Part shown: positions 32,954 to 41,914 of the stretch, piece by piece
Numbering within the stretch: the first letter of the stretch is position 1
Layout of the letters: the number at the start of each line of letters is the position of its first letter
Assembly: GCF_027532025.1 (NCBI RefSeq)
Contig: NZ_JAPZSY010000017.1
Span: 1 to 64,000 of the forward strand
Length of the DNA: 64,000 nt
From: Inhella sp.
Lineage (GTDB): Bacteria > Pseudomonadota > Gammaproteobacteria > Burkholderiales > Burkholderiaceae_C
Direction: 5' to 3'
Notes under the pieces: model-generated
The model's input: the letters and a program-made list of their open reading frames with translations, nothing else
The model's database searches: none
Told to the model about the DNA's origin: nothing
Translations under genes and position numbers: made by a program

Positions 32954-33135
32954 CGGATTGAGCCCACGGCGCTGTTCACCGCTTGGGCGACACCGCTACA
33001 CAGCCGATTGCACCGCGCTGCAGCACGCTGGCGGCGTTGCTCGTCCTTGCGGGCAAGAGCCCGCGGCGTCCTCGCGCCTTGCCAGCGCACCGCATCACGG
33101 CGCACTCGGCCGTGTCCAACTGCCGCTTCTGGGTT
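32898..33135. repeat. 19-bp near-perfect inverted repeat pair flanking the photolyase-DUF2256 spacer
   Basis: AACCCAGAAACGGCAGTTG (32898-32916) vs CAACTGCCGCTTCTGGGTT (33117-33135), 18/19 complementary. Confidence 0.6.
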
Positions 33136-33140
33136 GAAGC

Positions 33141-34721
33141 TCAAAACAACTCTCCCTGGGGCGAAGGGGGTGACGGCGTCGCCGGTGCCGGCGCTGGTTT
33201 GGCGCGCCGTGATTTCGTCGTGCTCGGCAGCCCGCTCTTGCGCGAGCCGTGCTTCTCTTGCACGCCATCGGCCTGCGCGCGGGCCTCGGGCCGGCGGCGC
33301 TCGGTCCACATCGCGTCCTTGGCCGCGCGGATGGCGCTGCGCTCGTCCACCAGCGGTGCCGGGTAGTGCGTGCCGATGACGCAGCCGCTGGCCCGCTGCG
33401 TGGCCGCATCCATGCGCCAGGGCGTGGCCAAGTGAGGCAACGGCACGCCGGCCAGCTCGGGCACCCAGCGGCGGATGAACACCCCGTCGGGGTCTTGGTC
33501 CAGCGCCTGCTTGGTGGGCGAGTAAATGCGCAGGGTGTTGATGCCCGTGGTGCCCGATTGCATCTGCATCTGGCTCCAGTGGATGCCGGCTTCGAAGTCC
33601 AGGAACTGCCGCGCCAGGTGCAGGCCCGTGGGCCGCCAGTGCAGCCACAGCGGGTAGCTCGCCACGCTGACCAGCATGGCGCGCATGCGGAAGTTCAGCC
33701 AGCCGGTGGCCTTGAGGCTGCGCATGCAGGCGTCCACCATCGGCCAGCCGGTGTGGCCCGTGGCCCAGGCGTGGAAGCGGGCCTGGTCGGACTCGGTGAA
33801 GGGCGCGGTGTCGCCCGGGCGCAGGCCGTCGAAGGCCGGCACGAAGGCGCGGCGCTCGATGGCCGGCTCGTCCTCCAGCTTCTGCATGAAGTGGCAGTGC
33901 CAGCGCAGGCGCCCGGCAAAGCCGCGCAGCGCGTAAGCCCAACTGCGCTCGCCCAAAGCCTGCGCCTCGGCGATGCGCGCCTCGGTGGCCTGGTGTGCGC
34001 GGCGCAGGCTCAGGGTGCCCCAGGCCAGGTGGGGCGAGAGGCGGCTGCAGCCGGCTTCGGCGCTCAGCGGGCTGCTCATCGCGCGACGGTAGTCGTGGCC
34101 GCGGCGGGTCAGGAAGTCGTCCAGCGTGGCCAGCGCGGCGCGCTCGCCCCCCACCTGGCCGGCTCGCGCGTCCGGCGCCACGCCCAGGGCCTCGGGCGTG
34201 GGCAGCGGCTCGGTGGGGAAGTCGCCTGCGGGCGACCAACCATCGGGCACCGGCGCCTCGTCGGCGTCCATGCGCGCCTGCCATTGTCCGGCCCAGCCGT
34301 TGCGGCTGCGCAGGCGCCGCACCACGCCGTGCTGCGGCAGCTCGGTCCACGCGACCCCGGCCTGTCGGCACCACGCCGCCACGGCCAGGTCGCGCGCGTA
34401 GGTCCAACCCGGCCCGGTTTCTTCGTGGCTCAGCAAGTGCGTCACCCCCAGCTCGCGCTGCAGCGCGGCCAGGCCCTCCACCGCCGGCGCCACGCGCACG
34501 TGCAGCGGCAGGCCGCGCCGATGCAGCCGCAAGCGCAGGCCCTGCAAGCTTTGCAGCACGAAACGCAGGTGCTGGGGGTCGAACTCCGGCGAGGCCAACC
34601 ATGCGGGCTCGATGAAGAACACCGCCGCCGTGCGCTCGAAGGCGGCCGCCCGCGCCAGCGGGGCGTGGTCGTGCAAGCGCAGGTCGCGCTTCAGCCAAAC
34701 GAGTGCGGTGGACGCGGCCAT
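33141..34721 (-). CDS. Deoxyribodipyrimidine photolyase/cryptochrome-family protein with basic C-terminal tail
   Basis: LVWLKRDLRLHDHAPL...HEETGPGWTYARD...SRLSPHLAWGTLSLR...WPMVDACMRSLKATGWLNFRMRAML. Confidence 0.9.
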   Translation of the reverse strand: MAASTALVWLKRDLRLHDHAPLARAAAFERTAAVFFIEPAWLASPEFDPQHLRFVLQSLQGLRLRLHRRGLPLHVRVAPAVEGLAALQRELGVTHLLSHEETGPGWTYARDLAVAAWCRQAGVAWTELPQHGVVRRLRSRNGWAGQWQARMDADEAPVPDGWSPAGDFPTEPLPTPEALGVAPDARAGQVGGERAALATLDDFLTRRGHDYRRAMSSPLSAEAGCSRLSPHLAWGTLSLRRAHQATEARIAEAQALGERSWAYALRGFAGRLRWHCHFMQKLEDEPAIERRAFVPAFDGLRPGDTAPFTESDQARFHAWATGHTGWPMVDACMRSLKATGWLNFRMRAMLVSVASYPLWLHWRPTGLHLARQFLDFEAGIHWSQMQMQSGTTGINTLRIYSPTKQALDQDPDGVFIRRWVPELAGVPLPHLATPWRMDAATQRASGCVIGTHYPAPLVDERSAIRAAKDAMWTERRRPEARAQADGVQEKHGSRKSGLPSTTKSRRAKPAPAPATPSPPSPQGELF

Positions 34722-35008
34722 GCCGCGATTGTGGAAAGCGTGGGCTCGGCTCGGCGGGGAGGCGCCGCGATGCCCTGGCGGGTTGATCCGCTGATCGGCG
34801 GCAAAGCCGCGTCAAGGGGCGGAGGCCACCCGATGCCAGCAACGCCCCTCAGCAAGCCCTCAGACAGGCGACTGTTTGCCTGCAACGGGCCAACTGCAAT
34901 CGATCAATCGTCGGCCAAGGAGGCTGCTGTCGACCTACAGCTGCCGTAGCAGTTGCATACCTGGGCAGCCGCTGGGAAGCGGTAGCCGGCGTTCGCGATG
35001 GCGAGGTA

Positions 35009-35527
35009 TCAGCGCCTCAGCAGTGGAACGAAGCGCCACCCAACAACAGAAACGCAAACCAAGGTTGGCACTAGATACCAAGCCAAGAAGGGCACGATAC
35101 CGATGAGCATCGTGCCTTCCATCACTTCAAGCCGCCACACTCGAGAGAGGTTGGCCCAGAAATGCTCACCAGCGGGCACCAACTGGCTTCCTCGCAAATA
35201 CAGAGATGGCCCCTGAAGCAGCAGTACGACCACCATGCCGACCGCCTGTGCAAGCAGCAAACGGTGCCAGGGTCGTCGGTCGCCGGAGAAACCGGGCCAT
35301 AGCCTCACGGCAGCGAACAAGCCTACACAGCAAAGCAGGCCGTACAAGAGGGCCTGCAGCATTCCGGAAAGGTAGCCAAAGCCGAGAAGAACAAGCATGC
35401 CTCCACCCTGCCAATAGCTCCACCCCTTGATTGCACTGAGCCAAAGTCCTGTCAAGGTGACAGCAACGAGTGGGCCGAGAAGTGCAAACACGAGGCAAGT
35501 GGAAAGGGTGAACTTGATACGGGTCAT
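35009..35527 (-). CDS. Orphan multi-pass membrane protein
   Basis: Several hydrophobic segments; lower-GC region than neighbours; no recognised family. Confidence 0.5.
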   Translation of the reverse strand: MTRIKFTLSTCLVFALLGPLVAVTLTGLWLSAIKGWSYWQGGGMLVLLGFGYLSGMLQALLYGLLCCVGLFAAVRLWPGFSGDRRPWHRLLLAQAVGMVVVLLLQGPSLYLRGSQLVPAGEHFWANLSRVWRLEVMEGTMLIGIVPFLAWYLVPTLVCVSVVGWRFVPLLRR

Positions 35528-35828
35528 CGAAAGGGGTGCAAGTTCAGGTGCTGACCTGAACGAGAGAGGACTGATGCTTGAAGGCCGCCACGATACCTGT
35601 GGCTCTTTGCTGTCGACCGACGGTCTGAAGAGGCAACCCCACTACCGACAAAGCGCTTTCCAGCTGCGTTGTGAATGTCTGCTCTTGGCCTTGTCTTGCT
35701 CTGCAGTGTGGGGGTCCGAACACCGGCTCCTGGCCGACAGGCGACTCTTTGACTTGAGTGCGGCGGACGGCTTCAGCCCTTGCGACCAGCACCCCAGCAA
35801 AGCGAGTCGCCTTGCGCTCAGCGGCGAC

Positions 35829-37145
35829 TCATCCGCCGCTGGCGTCCACCCGCATCGCCGCCGACCGGGCATGCGCCTGCAGGCCCTCGCCCTGCGCCAG
35901 CGTGTCGGCCACCGGCCCCAGCACCTGGGCGCCGCGGTGGCTGATGTCGATCAGGCTGCTGCGCTTGACAAAGTCGTACACGCCCAGGGGCGAGCTGAAG
36001 CGGGCGGTGCCACTGGTGGGCAGCACGTGGTTGGGGCCGGCGCAGTAGTCGCCCAAGGACTCCGAGGCGTAGGTGCCCAGGAAGATGGCGCCGGCGTGCT
36101 TCAGGTGCGGCAGCCACTGGCGCGGGGCCGTGCTGCTCACCTCCAAGTGCTCGGGCGCGATGCGGTTGCTGACCGCGCAGGCCTCTTCCATGCTGCGCGT
36201 GTGGATCAGGCCGCCGCGGCCCTCCAGGCTGGCGCGGATGACGGCGGCGCGCGGCATGTCGGGCAGCAGGCGGTTCATCGAGGCCTCGACGGCGTCGAGG
36301 TAGGCGGCGTCGGGGCACAGCAGGATGCTTTGCGCCAGCTCGTCGTGCTCGGCCTGGCTGAACAGGTCCATGGCCACCCAGTCGGGCGGCGCGCTGCCGT
36401 CGGCCAGCACCAGGATCTCGCTCGGGCCGGCGATCATGTCGATGCCCACCTGCCCGAACACGCGGCGCTTGGCCGCGGCCACGTAGGCGTTGCCGGGGCC
36501 GGTGATCTTGTCCACGCGCGGGATGGTGGCCGTGCCGTAGGCCAGGGCGGCCACGGCCTGCGCGCCGCCAATCGTGAAGACCTGGGCCACGCCGGCCAGG
36601 TGCGCGGCGGCCAGCACCAGGGCGTTCTTTTCTCCGCGGGGCGTGGGCACGACCATGACGATCTGGCCCACGCCGGCCACCTGCGCGGGGATGGCGTTCA
36701 TCAGCACCGAGCTGGGGTAGGCCGCTTTGCCACCGGGCACGTACAGGCCCACGCGGTCCAACGGGGTGACCTGCTGGCCCAGGCGGTTGCCGTCTTCGTC
36801 CTCGAACTCGAAGCCTTGGCAGGTGACCTCGAACTGGCGCTGGTGGTAGCGGCGCACGCGCTCGGCGGCCACCTGCAGGGCCTGGCGCTGCACCTCGGGC
36901 AGGCCGTCGAAGGCGGCCTTCAGCTCGGCCGGGGGGATGGCCAAGTCGGCCACCGAGGCGGCTTGCACGCCGTCGAACTTGTGCGTCAGCGCCAACACCG
37001 TGGCGTCGCCGTCGCGGCGCACGTCGGCAATGATTTTCGCGACCGTGGTCTCGATGCCGGCGTCGGTCTCCTCGCTCCAATGCAGCAGCTGCTCGAGCTC
37101 GGCGTCGAACGTGGCGGCGGTGGTGGCGAGGCGGCGGATCTTCAT
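35829..37145 (-). CDS. hisD: Histidinol dehydrogenase
   Basis: [20 protein letters not shown]...[14 protein letters not shown]...[10 protein letters not shown]...[12 protein letters not shown]. Confidence 0.97.
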   Translation of the reverse strand: MKIRRLATTAATFDAELEQLLHWSEETDAGIETTVAKIIADVRRDGDATVLALTHKFDGVQAASVADLAIPPAELKAAFDGLPEVQRQALQVAAERVRRYHQRQFEVTCQGFEFEDEDGNRLGQQVTPLDRVGLYVPGGKAAYPSSVLMNAIPAQVAGVGQIVMVVPTPRGEKNALVLAAAHLAGVAQVFTIGGAQAVAALAYGTATIPRVDKITGPGNAYVAAAKRRVFGQVGIDMIAGPSEILVLADGSAPPDWVAMDLFSQAEHDELAQSILLCPDAAYLDAVEASMNRLLPDMPRAAVIRASLEGRGGLIHTRSMEEACAVSNRIAPEHLEVSSTAPRQWLPHLKHAGAIFLGTYASESLGDYCAGPNHVLPTSGTARFSSPLGVYDFVKRSSLIDISHRGAQVLGPVADTLAQGEGLQAHARSAAMRVDASGG

Positions 37146-37149
37146 GACT

Positions 37150-37836
37150 TCAGGCGTTGGCAGTGGAGGCAGCGAGGGCGCGGCGGAAGGCGTCCATCAG
37201 CGGTTGCAGGCGCGCGCGCTTGAGCTTGGCGGCGCCGGGGTTGACGACGAGGTGGGCCGACACGGGGAGGATGTCTTCGACCTCGACGAGGTGGTTGGCC
37301 TTGAGCGTGCTGCCGGTGCTGACCAGGTCGACGATGGCGTCGGCCAGGCCGGTCAGCGGGGCGAGCTCCATCGAGCCGTAGAGCTTGATGAGGTCGACGT
37401 GCACGCCTTTGTCGGCGAAGTGCTGGCGGGCCAACTGGGTGTACTTGGTGGCCACGCGGATGCGCGCGCCTTGGCGCACGGCGGCGGCGTAGTCGAAGTC
37501 GGCGCGGGTGGCCACGCTCAGGCGGCAGCGGGCCAGCCGCAAGTCGATGGGGCGCAGCAGCGAAGCGCCGCCCTCCCCGCCGCCGTAGGGCCCCAGCTCG
37601 TGCTCCAGCACCACGTCCAAGCCGGCCACGCCGACGTCGGCGCCGCCGAACTGCACGTAGGTCGGCACGTCGCTGGCGCGCACCAGCACCACGCGCACGT
37701 CGGGCTGGTTGGTGGGCAGGATGAGCTTGCGCGTCTTCTCGGGGTCTTCCAAGACCTCGATGCCCGCCGCACGCAGCAGCGGCAGCGTGTCGTCAAAGAT
37801 GCGGCCCTTGCTCAGGGCCAATGTCAATTGAGTCAT
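37150..37836 (-). CDS. hisG: ATP phosphoribosyltransferase (short form)
   Basis: [21 protein letters not shown]...[15 protein letters not shown]...[17 protein letters not shown]. Confidence 0.96.
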   Translation of the reverse strand: MTQLTLALSKGRIFDDTLPLLRAAGIEVLEDPEKTRKLILPTNQPDVRVVLVRASDVPTYVQFGGADVGVAGLDVVLEHELGPYGGGEGGASLLRPIDLRLARCRLSVATRADFDYAAAVRQGARIRVATKYTQLARQHFADKGVHVDLIKLYGSMELAPLTGLADAIVDLVSTGSTLKANHLVEVEDILPVSAHLVVNPGAAKLKRARLQPLMDAFRRALAASTANA

Positions 37837-37908
37837 GGGGTGAACCAGCAATCCAGGCAGTCAGCCCCCAAGCGGCCACCGCGGAACCGGCTTGGCCGGG
37901 CCGCCAGC

Positions 37909-37951
37909 GGCGCCCCCTTGAGGGGGAGGCGCGAAGCGCTTCGGGGGTGGG
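37909..37951. repeat. GC-rich intergenic palindromic repeat
   Basis: GGCGCCCCCTTGAGGGGGAGGCGCGAAGCGCTTCGGGGGTGGG between murA and hisG. Confidence 0.6.
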
Positions 37952-39226
37952 TCATTTCACGCGTTCGATGTCGGCACCCAGGGCGCGCAGCTTGGCTTCC
38001 ATCTGCTCGTAGCCGCGGTCCAGGTGGTAGATGCGGTCCACCACGGTCTGCCCTTCGGCCACCAGGCCGGCGATGACCAGGCTGGCGCTGGCGCGCAGGT
38101 CGGTGGCCATCACGGTGGCGCCGCTCAGGCGCTCCACGCCGGTGACGACCGCCGTCTTGCCGTCGACCTCGATGCGGGCGCCCAGGCGCACCAACTCGTT
38201 GACGTGCATGAAGCGGTTTTCGAAGATGGTCTCGCTGATCTTGGCCGAGCCCTGGGCCACGCAGTTCACGGCCATGAGCTGGGCCTGCATGTCGGTCGGG
38301 AAGGCGGGGTACTCGCTGGTGCGAAAGCCCACCGCGATGGGCCGCGTGCCCATGGTGACGCGCAGCTGGCCGTTGATGGCGTTGATGCTGGCGCCAGCCT
38401 CACGAAGCTTGTCGATGACAGCGTCCAGGTGGTCGGCGCGCGAGCCCACCAAGGCCACGTCGCCACCCGTGGCGGCCACGGCGCACAGGAAGGTTCCGGC
38501 TTCGATGCGGTCGGGCACGATGGCGTGCGGCTCGCGCGGGGCGTGCAGCTTGTCGACGCCGCGGATCACGATGCGGCTGGTTCCGTGGCCTTCGATCTTC
38601 GCGCCCATCTTGATGAGCAGCTCGGCCAGGTCCACCACCTCGGGCTCTTGCGCGGCGTTTTCCAGCACGGTCTCGCCCTCGGCCAGCGCGGCGGCCATCA
38701 GGAAGTTTTCGGTGCCGGTCACCGTGATCATGTCGGTGGTGATGCGCGCGCCCTTCAGGCGGCCGCCCGCCGGGCACTTGGCCAGGATGTAGCCGTGCTC
38801 AACGACGATCTCAGCGCCCATCAACTGCAGGCCCTTGATGTGCTGGTCCACGGGGCGCGAACCGATGGCGCAGCCGCCGGGCAGGCTGACCGTGGCCTCG
38901 CCGAAGCGGGCCAGCAGCGGGCCCAGCGCCAAGATGCTGGCGCGCATGGTCTTCACCAGCTCGTAGGGCGCCTCGGGGTTGCTGACTGGGCCGGCGTTCA
39001 GCGTCAGGCGGTGGCCGGTGTCGCTGTCCCATTCCACGCTGGCGCCCATGTTGCGCAGCAGCTTGATCATGGTGTGGACGTCTTGCAGGCGCGGCACGTT
39101 GTCCAGCACCACCGGCTCGGCCGTCAGCAGCGCGGCGCACAGCTCGGGCAGGGCGGCGTTCTTGGCGCCCGAGATGGTGACGGTGCCGTGCAGCGGCTTG
39201 CCGCCGCGTATGAGGAGTTTGTCCAT
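37952..39226 (-). CDS. murA: UDP-N-acetylglucosamine 1-carboxyvinyltransferase
   Basis: [34 protein letters not shown]... Confidence 0.98.
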   Translation of the reverse strand: MDKLLIRGGKPLHGTVTISGAKNAALPELCAALLTAEPVVLDNVPRLQDVHTMIKLLRNMGASVEWDSDTGHRLTLNAGPVSNPEAPYELVKTMRASILALGPLLARFGEATVSLPGGCAIGSRPVDQHIKGLQLMGAEIVVEHGYILAKCPAGGRLKGARITTDMITVTGTENFLMAAALAEGETVLENAAQEPEVVDLAELLIKMGAKIEGHGTSRIVIRGVDKLHAPREPHAIVPDRIEAGTFLCAVAATGGDVALVGSRADHLDAVIDKLREAGASINAINGQLRVTMGTRPIAVGFRTSEYPAFPTDMQAQLMAVNCVAQGSAKISETIFENRFMHVNELVRLGARIEVDGKTAVVTGVERLSGATVMATDLRASASLVIAGLVAEGQTVVDRIYHLDRGYEQMEAKLRALGADIERVK

Positions 39227-39229
39227 GGC

Positions 39230-39484
39230 TCAGGCGTTCCCGGGGTTGTCGGCGTGTTCGGCGGGGGTCAGGGTCTTCATCGAGAGGGCGTGGATCTGCT
39301 CCTTCATGCGCTCGCCCAGCGCGGCGTACACGCGCTGGTGGCGGCGCACGCGGCTCAGGCCCTCGAATTCCGCGCTCACGATGGTGGCGAAGAAGTGGCG
39401 GCCGTCGCCGTTCACCTCGAGGTGTGCGCAGGGCAGGCCGGCGGCGATGTAGGAACGCACCTCGTCGGGCGTGGGATCGGCCAT
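39230..39484 (-). CDS. BolA/IbaG family protein
   Basis: HLEVNGDGRHFFATIVSAEFEGLSRVRRHQRVYAALG. Confidence 0.9.
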   Translation of the reverse strand: MADPTPDEVRSYIAAGLPCAHLEVNGDGRHFFATIVSAEFEGLSRVRRHQRVYAALGERMKEQIHALSMKTLTPAEHADNPGNA

Positions 39485-39485
39485 G

Positions 39486-40250
39486 TCAATGTCTCACTTT
39501 GTAGCCGCGCTGCAGCAGCTGCAGCGCCAGGGTGGCAACAACGGCAAAGGCCAGCGCCACGATGCCCAGGCTGATCCAGGGGTTCGTGTCGCTGACGCCG
39601 AAGAAGCCGTGGCGGAAGCCGTCCACCATGTAGAAGAAAGGGTTCAGGTGAGAGGCCGCGCGCCAGAAGGGCGGCAGCGAATCCACCGAATAGAACACGC
39701 CCGCCAAGAAGGTCATGGGCATGACGATGAAGTTTTGGAACGCAGCCAGTTGGTCGAACTTGTCTGCCCACAGGCCGGCGATCAGGCCCAGCGAGCCCAT
39801 CAGCCCCGCGCCCAGCAGGCCGAAGGCCAGGGCCCAAGGCAGGTGCTGCAGCGCCCAGCCCTGCCAGGGCACGAACCACAGCGTGGCCAGCGCCACGCCC
39901 AGGCCCACGGCCAGGCCGCGCACCATGGCCGCGCCCACGTAGGCCAAGAACCAAGCCCGCGGGCTCAGGGGCGTGAGCAGCAAGAACACGAGGTTGCCCG
40001 TGACCTTGCTTTGGATGAGGCTGGAGCTGCTGTTGGCGAAGCTGTTTTGCAGCACGCTCATCATCACCAGGCCCGGCAAGAGGAAGGCGCCGTAGGGCAC
40101 GCCGTGCACCTGCACGTGGTCCTCCAGCACGTGGCCGAAGATCATCAGGTAGAGCACCGAAGTGAGCACCGGCGCGGCGATGGTCTGGAAGCTGACCTTC
40201 CAGAAGCGCAGCAGCTCTTTTTTGAACAGGGTCGACGCACCGGGCTTCAT
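39486..40250 (-). CDS. ABC-2 type transporter permease
   Basis: ABC-2 family: LKKEL...FPGL..., MPMTFLAGVFYSVDSLPPFWRAASHLNPFFYMVDGFRHGF. Confidence 0.9.
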   Translation of the reverse strand: MKPGASTLFKKELLRFWKVSFQTIAAPVLTSVLYLMIFGHVLEDHVQVHGVPYGAFLLPGLVMMSVLQNSFANSSSSLIQSKVTGNLVFLLLTPLSPRAWFLAYVGAAMVRGLAVGLGVALATLWFVPWQGWALQHLPWALAFGLLGAGLMGSLGLIAGLWADKFDQLAAFQNFIVMPMTFLAGVFYSVDSLPPFWRAASHLNPFFYMVDGFRHGFFGVSDTNPWISLGIVALAFAVVATLALQLLQRGYKVRH

Positions 40251-41155
40251 CGCGCGTCCCCTTGCATGATTTCCAGGAACACGTCCTCCAGGTCGGCGCG
40301 GCCGATCTCCAGGTCCTCCACCGGCACCTGGGCTTGGCGCAGGCGGCCCAAGATCTGCTCGACCTCGGCGGCGTCGTGCGCCTTGATCTGCGCGATGCGC
40401 CCGGTCACACGCGCATCGAGCCCTTCGGGCAAGGCGGCGTCGGTTTTGAAGCGCAGCACCTGGTGGCTGCGGTGGCTCAGCAGCGCGCTGGTGCGGTCCA
40501 AGGCCACGAGCTGGCCAGCCTTGAGCATGCCGATGCGGCCGCACAGGGCCTCGGCCTCTTCCAGGTAGTGCGTGGTCAGCAGCACGGTGGTGCCTTGCGC
40601 TTTGTTCAGGCGAGCGATGAACTGCCACAGGGTTTGGCGCAGCTCCACGTCCACGCCGGCGGTGGGTTCGTCCAGCACGATGACCGGCGGCTTGTGCACC
40701 AGCGCTTGCGCCACCAACACGCGGCGCTTCATGCCACCGCTGAGTTGGCGCATGTTGGCGTCGGCCTTGGCGGCCAGGCCCAGCTCGCCCAGAAGCTCGT
40801 CGATCCAGGCGTCGGTGGCCGTCACGCCAAAGTAGCCGGCCTGGAAGCGCAGGGTTTCGCGCACGCTGAAGAAGGGGTCGAACACCAACTCTTGGGGCAC
40901 CACGCCCAGGGCGCGGCGCGCTTGCGCGTAGTCCGTGACCACGTCGTGCCCCATGACAGCCACACGCCCCTGCGTGGCCTGCGAGAGGCCGGCCAGGATG
41001 CTGATCAGGCTGGTTTTGCCGGCGCCATTGGGCCCCAGAAGCCCGAAGAACTCGCCGGGGGCGATGTCGAAGGACACATCGGTCAAGGCCGGGGAGTTGG
41101 CGCCGCGGTAGGTCTTGTGCACCCGCTCGAAGCGGATGGCGGGCGTCGCGGTCAT
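40247..41155 (-). CDS. ABC transporter ATP-binding protein
   Basis: Walker A GPNGAGKTS, LSGGMKRRVLVAQALVHKPPVIVLDEPTAGVD. Confidence 0.93.
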   Translation of the reverse strand: MTATPAIRFERVHKTYRGANSPALTDVSFDIAPGEFFGLLGPNGAGKTSLISILAGLSQATQGRVAVMGHDVVTDYAQARRALGVVPQELVFDPFFSVRETLRFQAGYFGVTATDAWIDELLGELGLAAKADANMRQLSGGMKRRVLVAQALVHKPPVIVLDEPTAGVDVELRQTLWQFIARLNKAQGTTVLLTTHYLEEAEALCGRIGMLKAGQLVALDRTSALLSHRSHQVLRFKTDAALPEGLDARVTGRIAQIKAHDAAEVEQILGRLRQAQVPVEDLEIGRADLEDVFLEIMQGDAR

Positions 41156-41246
41156 GGCGGTAATTGTAGGAACGACGCGCCAAATCCCTAGGCTGGGCGC
41201 TGCGCGAGCGGGTATCGTTGGCCCGCCCCGCCACGAACCCTCGAAC

Positions 41247-41903
41247 ATGGCCACGCCCAAAAAGCCCCGTCGCACCGCCGAGCGCATCCTCGAAGTGACG
41301 CTCGACCTGTTCAACCGCTTTGGCGAACCCAACGTCAGCACCACGCTGATCAGCGCCGAGCTGAACATCAGCCCCGGCAACCTGTATTACCACTACCCGG
41401 CCAAAGACGAGCTGATCAATGCGCTGTTCCAGCGCTTCGACACCGAACTGGCCGACCTGCTGCTCGCCGCCGACAACGTGCGCAACGTGGAGGACGCCTG
41501 GTTCTTCTTCCACACCCTGTACGAGCTGATCTGGAAGCACCGCTTCCTGTACCGGGACCTGAACGACCTGCTCAGCAAGAACCGCAAGCTCGAAACCCAC
41601 TTCCAAACCGTGCTGGCCCGCAAGCAAGAGGCCATGCGCGGCGTGCTGGCGGGCCTCAAGATCGGCGGCGCGCTCAAGATGGACCCCCGCGAAGCAGCGC
41701 CCGTGGCCGCCTCCATGGTGGTGCTGCAGAGCTACTGGCTCAGCTTCGAGTACGTGAAAGACCCGCGCCACGCGCTGGAACCCGAACGCGCCGGAGCCGC
41801 CTTGCTGCGCGGTGCCTTCCACGTGTTGAGCCTGCTGATGCCCTATCTCGAACCCCAATCCCGCGAGCACCTGTTCAGGCTGGCGGGCAACTACCAGTCC
41901 TGA
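41247..41903 (+). CDS. TetR/AcrR family regulator
   Basis: RTAERILEVTLDLFNRFGEPNVSTTLISAELNISPGNLYYHYPAKDELI. Confidence 0.92.
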   Translation: MATPKKPRRTAERILEVTLDLFNRFGEPNVSTTLISAELNISPGNLYYHYPAKDELINALFQRFDTELADLLLAADNVRNVEDAWFFFHTLYELIWKHRFLYRDLNDLLSKNRKLETHFQTVLARKQEAMRGVLAGLKIGGALKMDPREAAPVAASMVVLQSYWLSFEYVKDPRHALEPERAGAALLRGAFHVLSLLMPYLEPQSREHLFRLAGNYQS

Positions 41904-41914
41904 GGAGACGCGCC

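Noticed and set aside
31272-34949. Long plus-strand ORFs opposite the photolyase genes
   Set aside because: Shadow ORFs; the minus-strand photolyase motifs are clear.
35544-35792. 82-aa minus-strand ORF next to hisD
   Set aside because: No recognisable motif, no clear RBS, in a low-coding patch; treated as possible relic DNA, not a gene.
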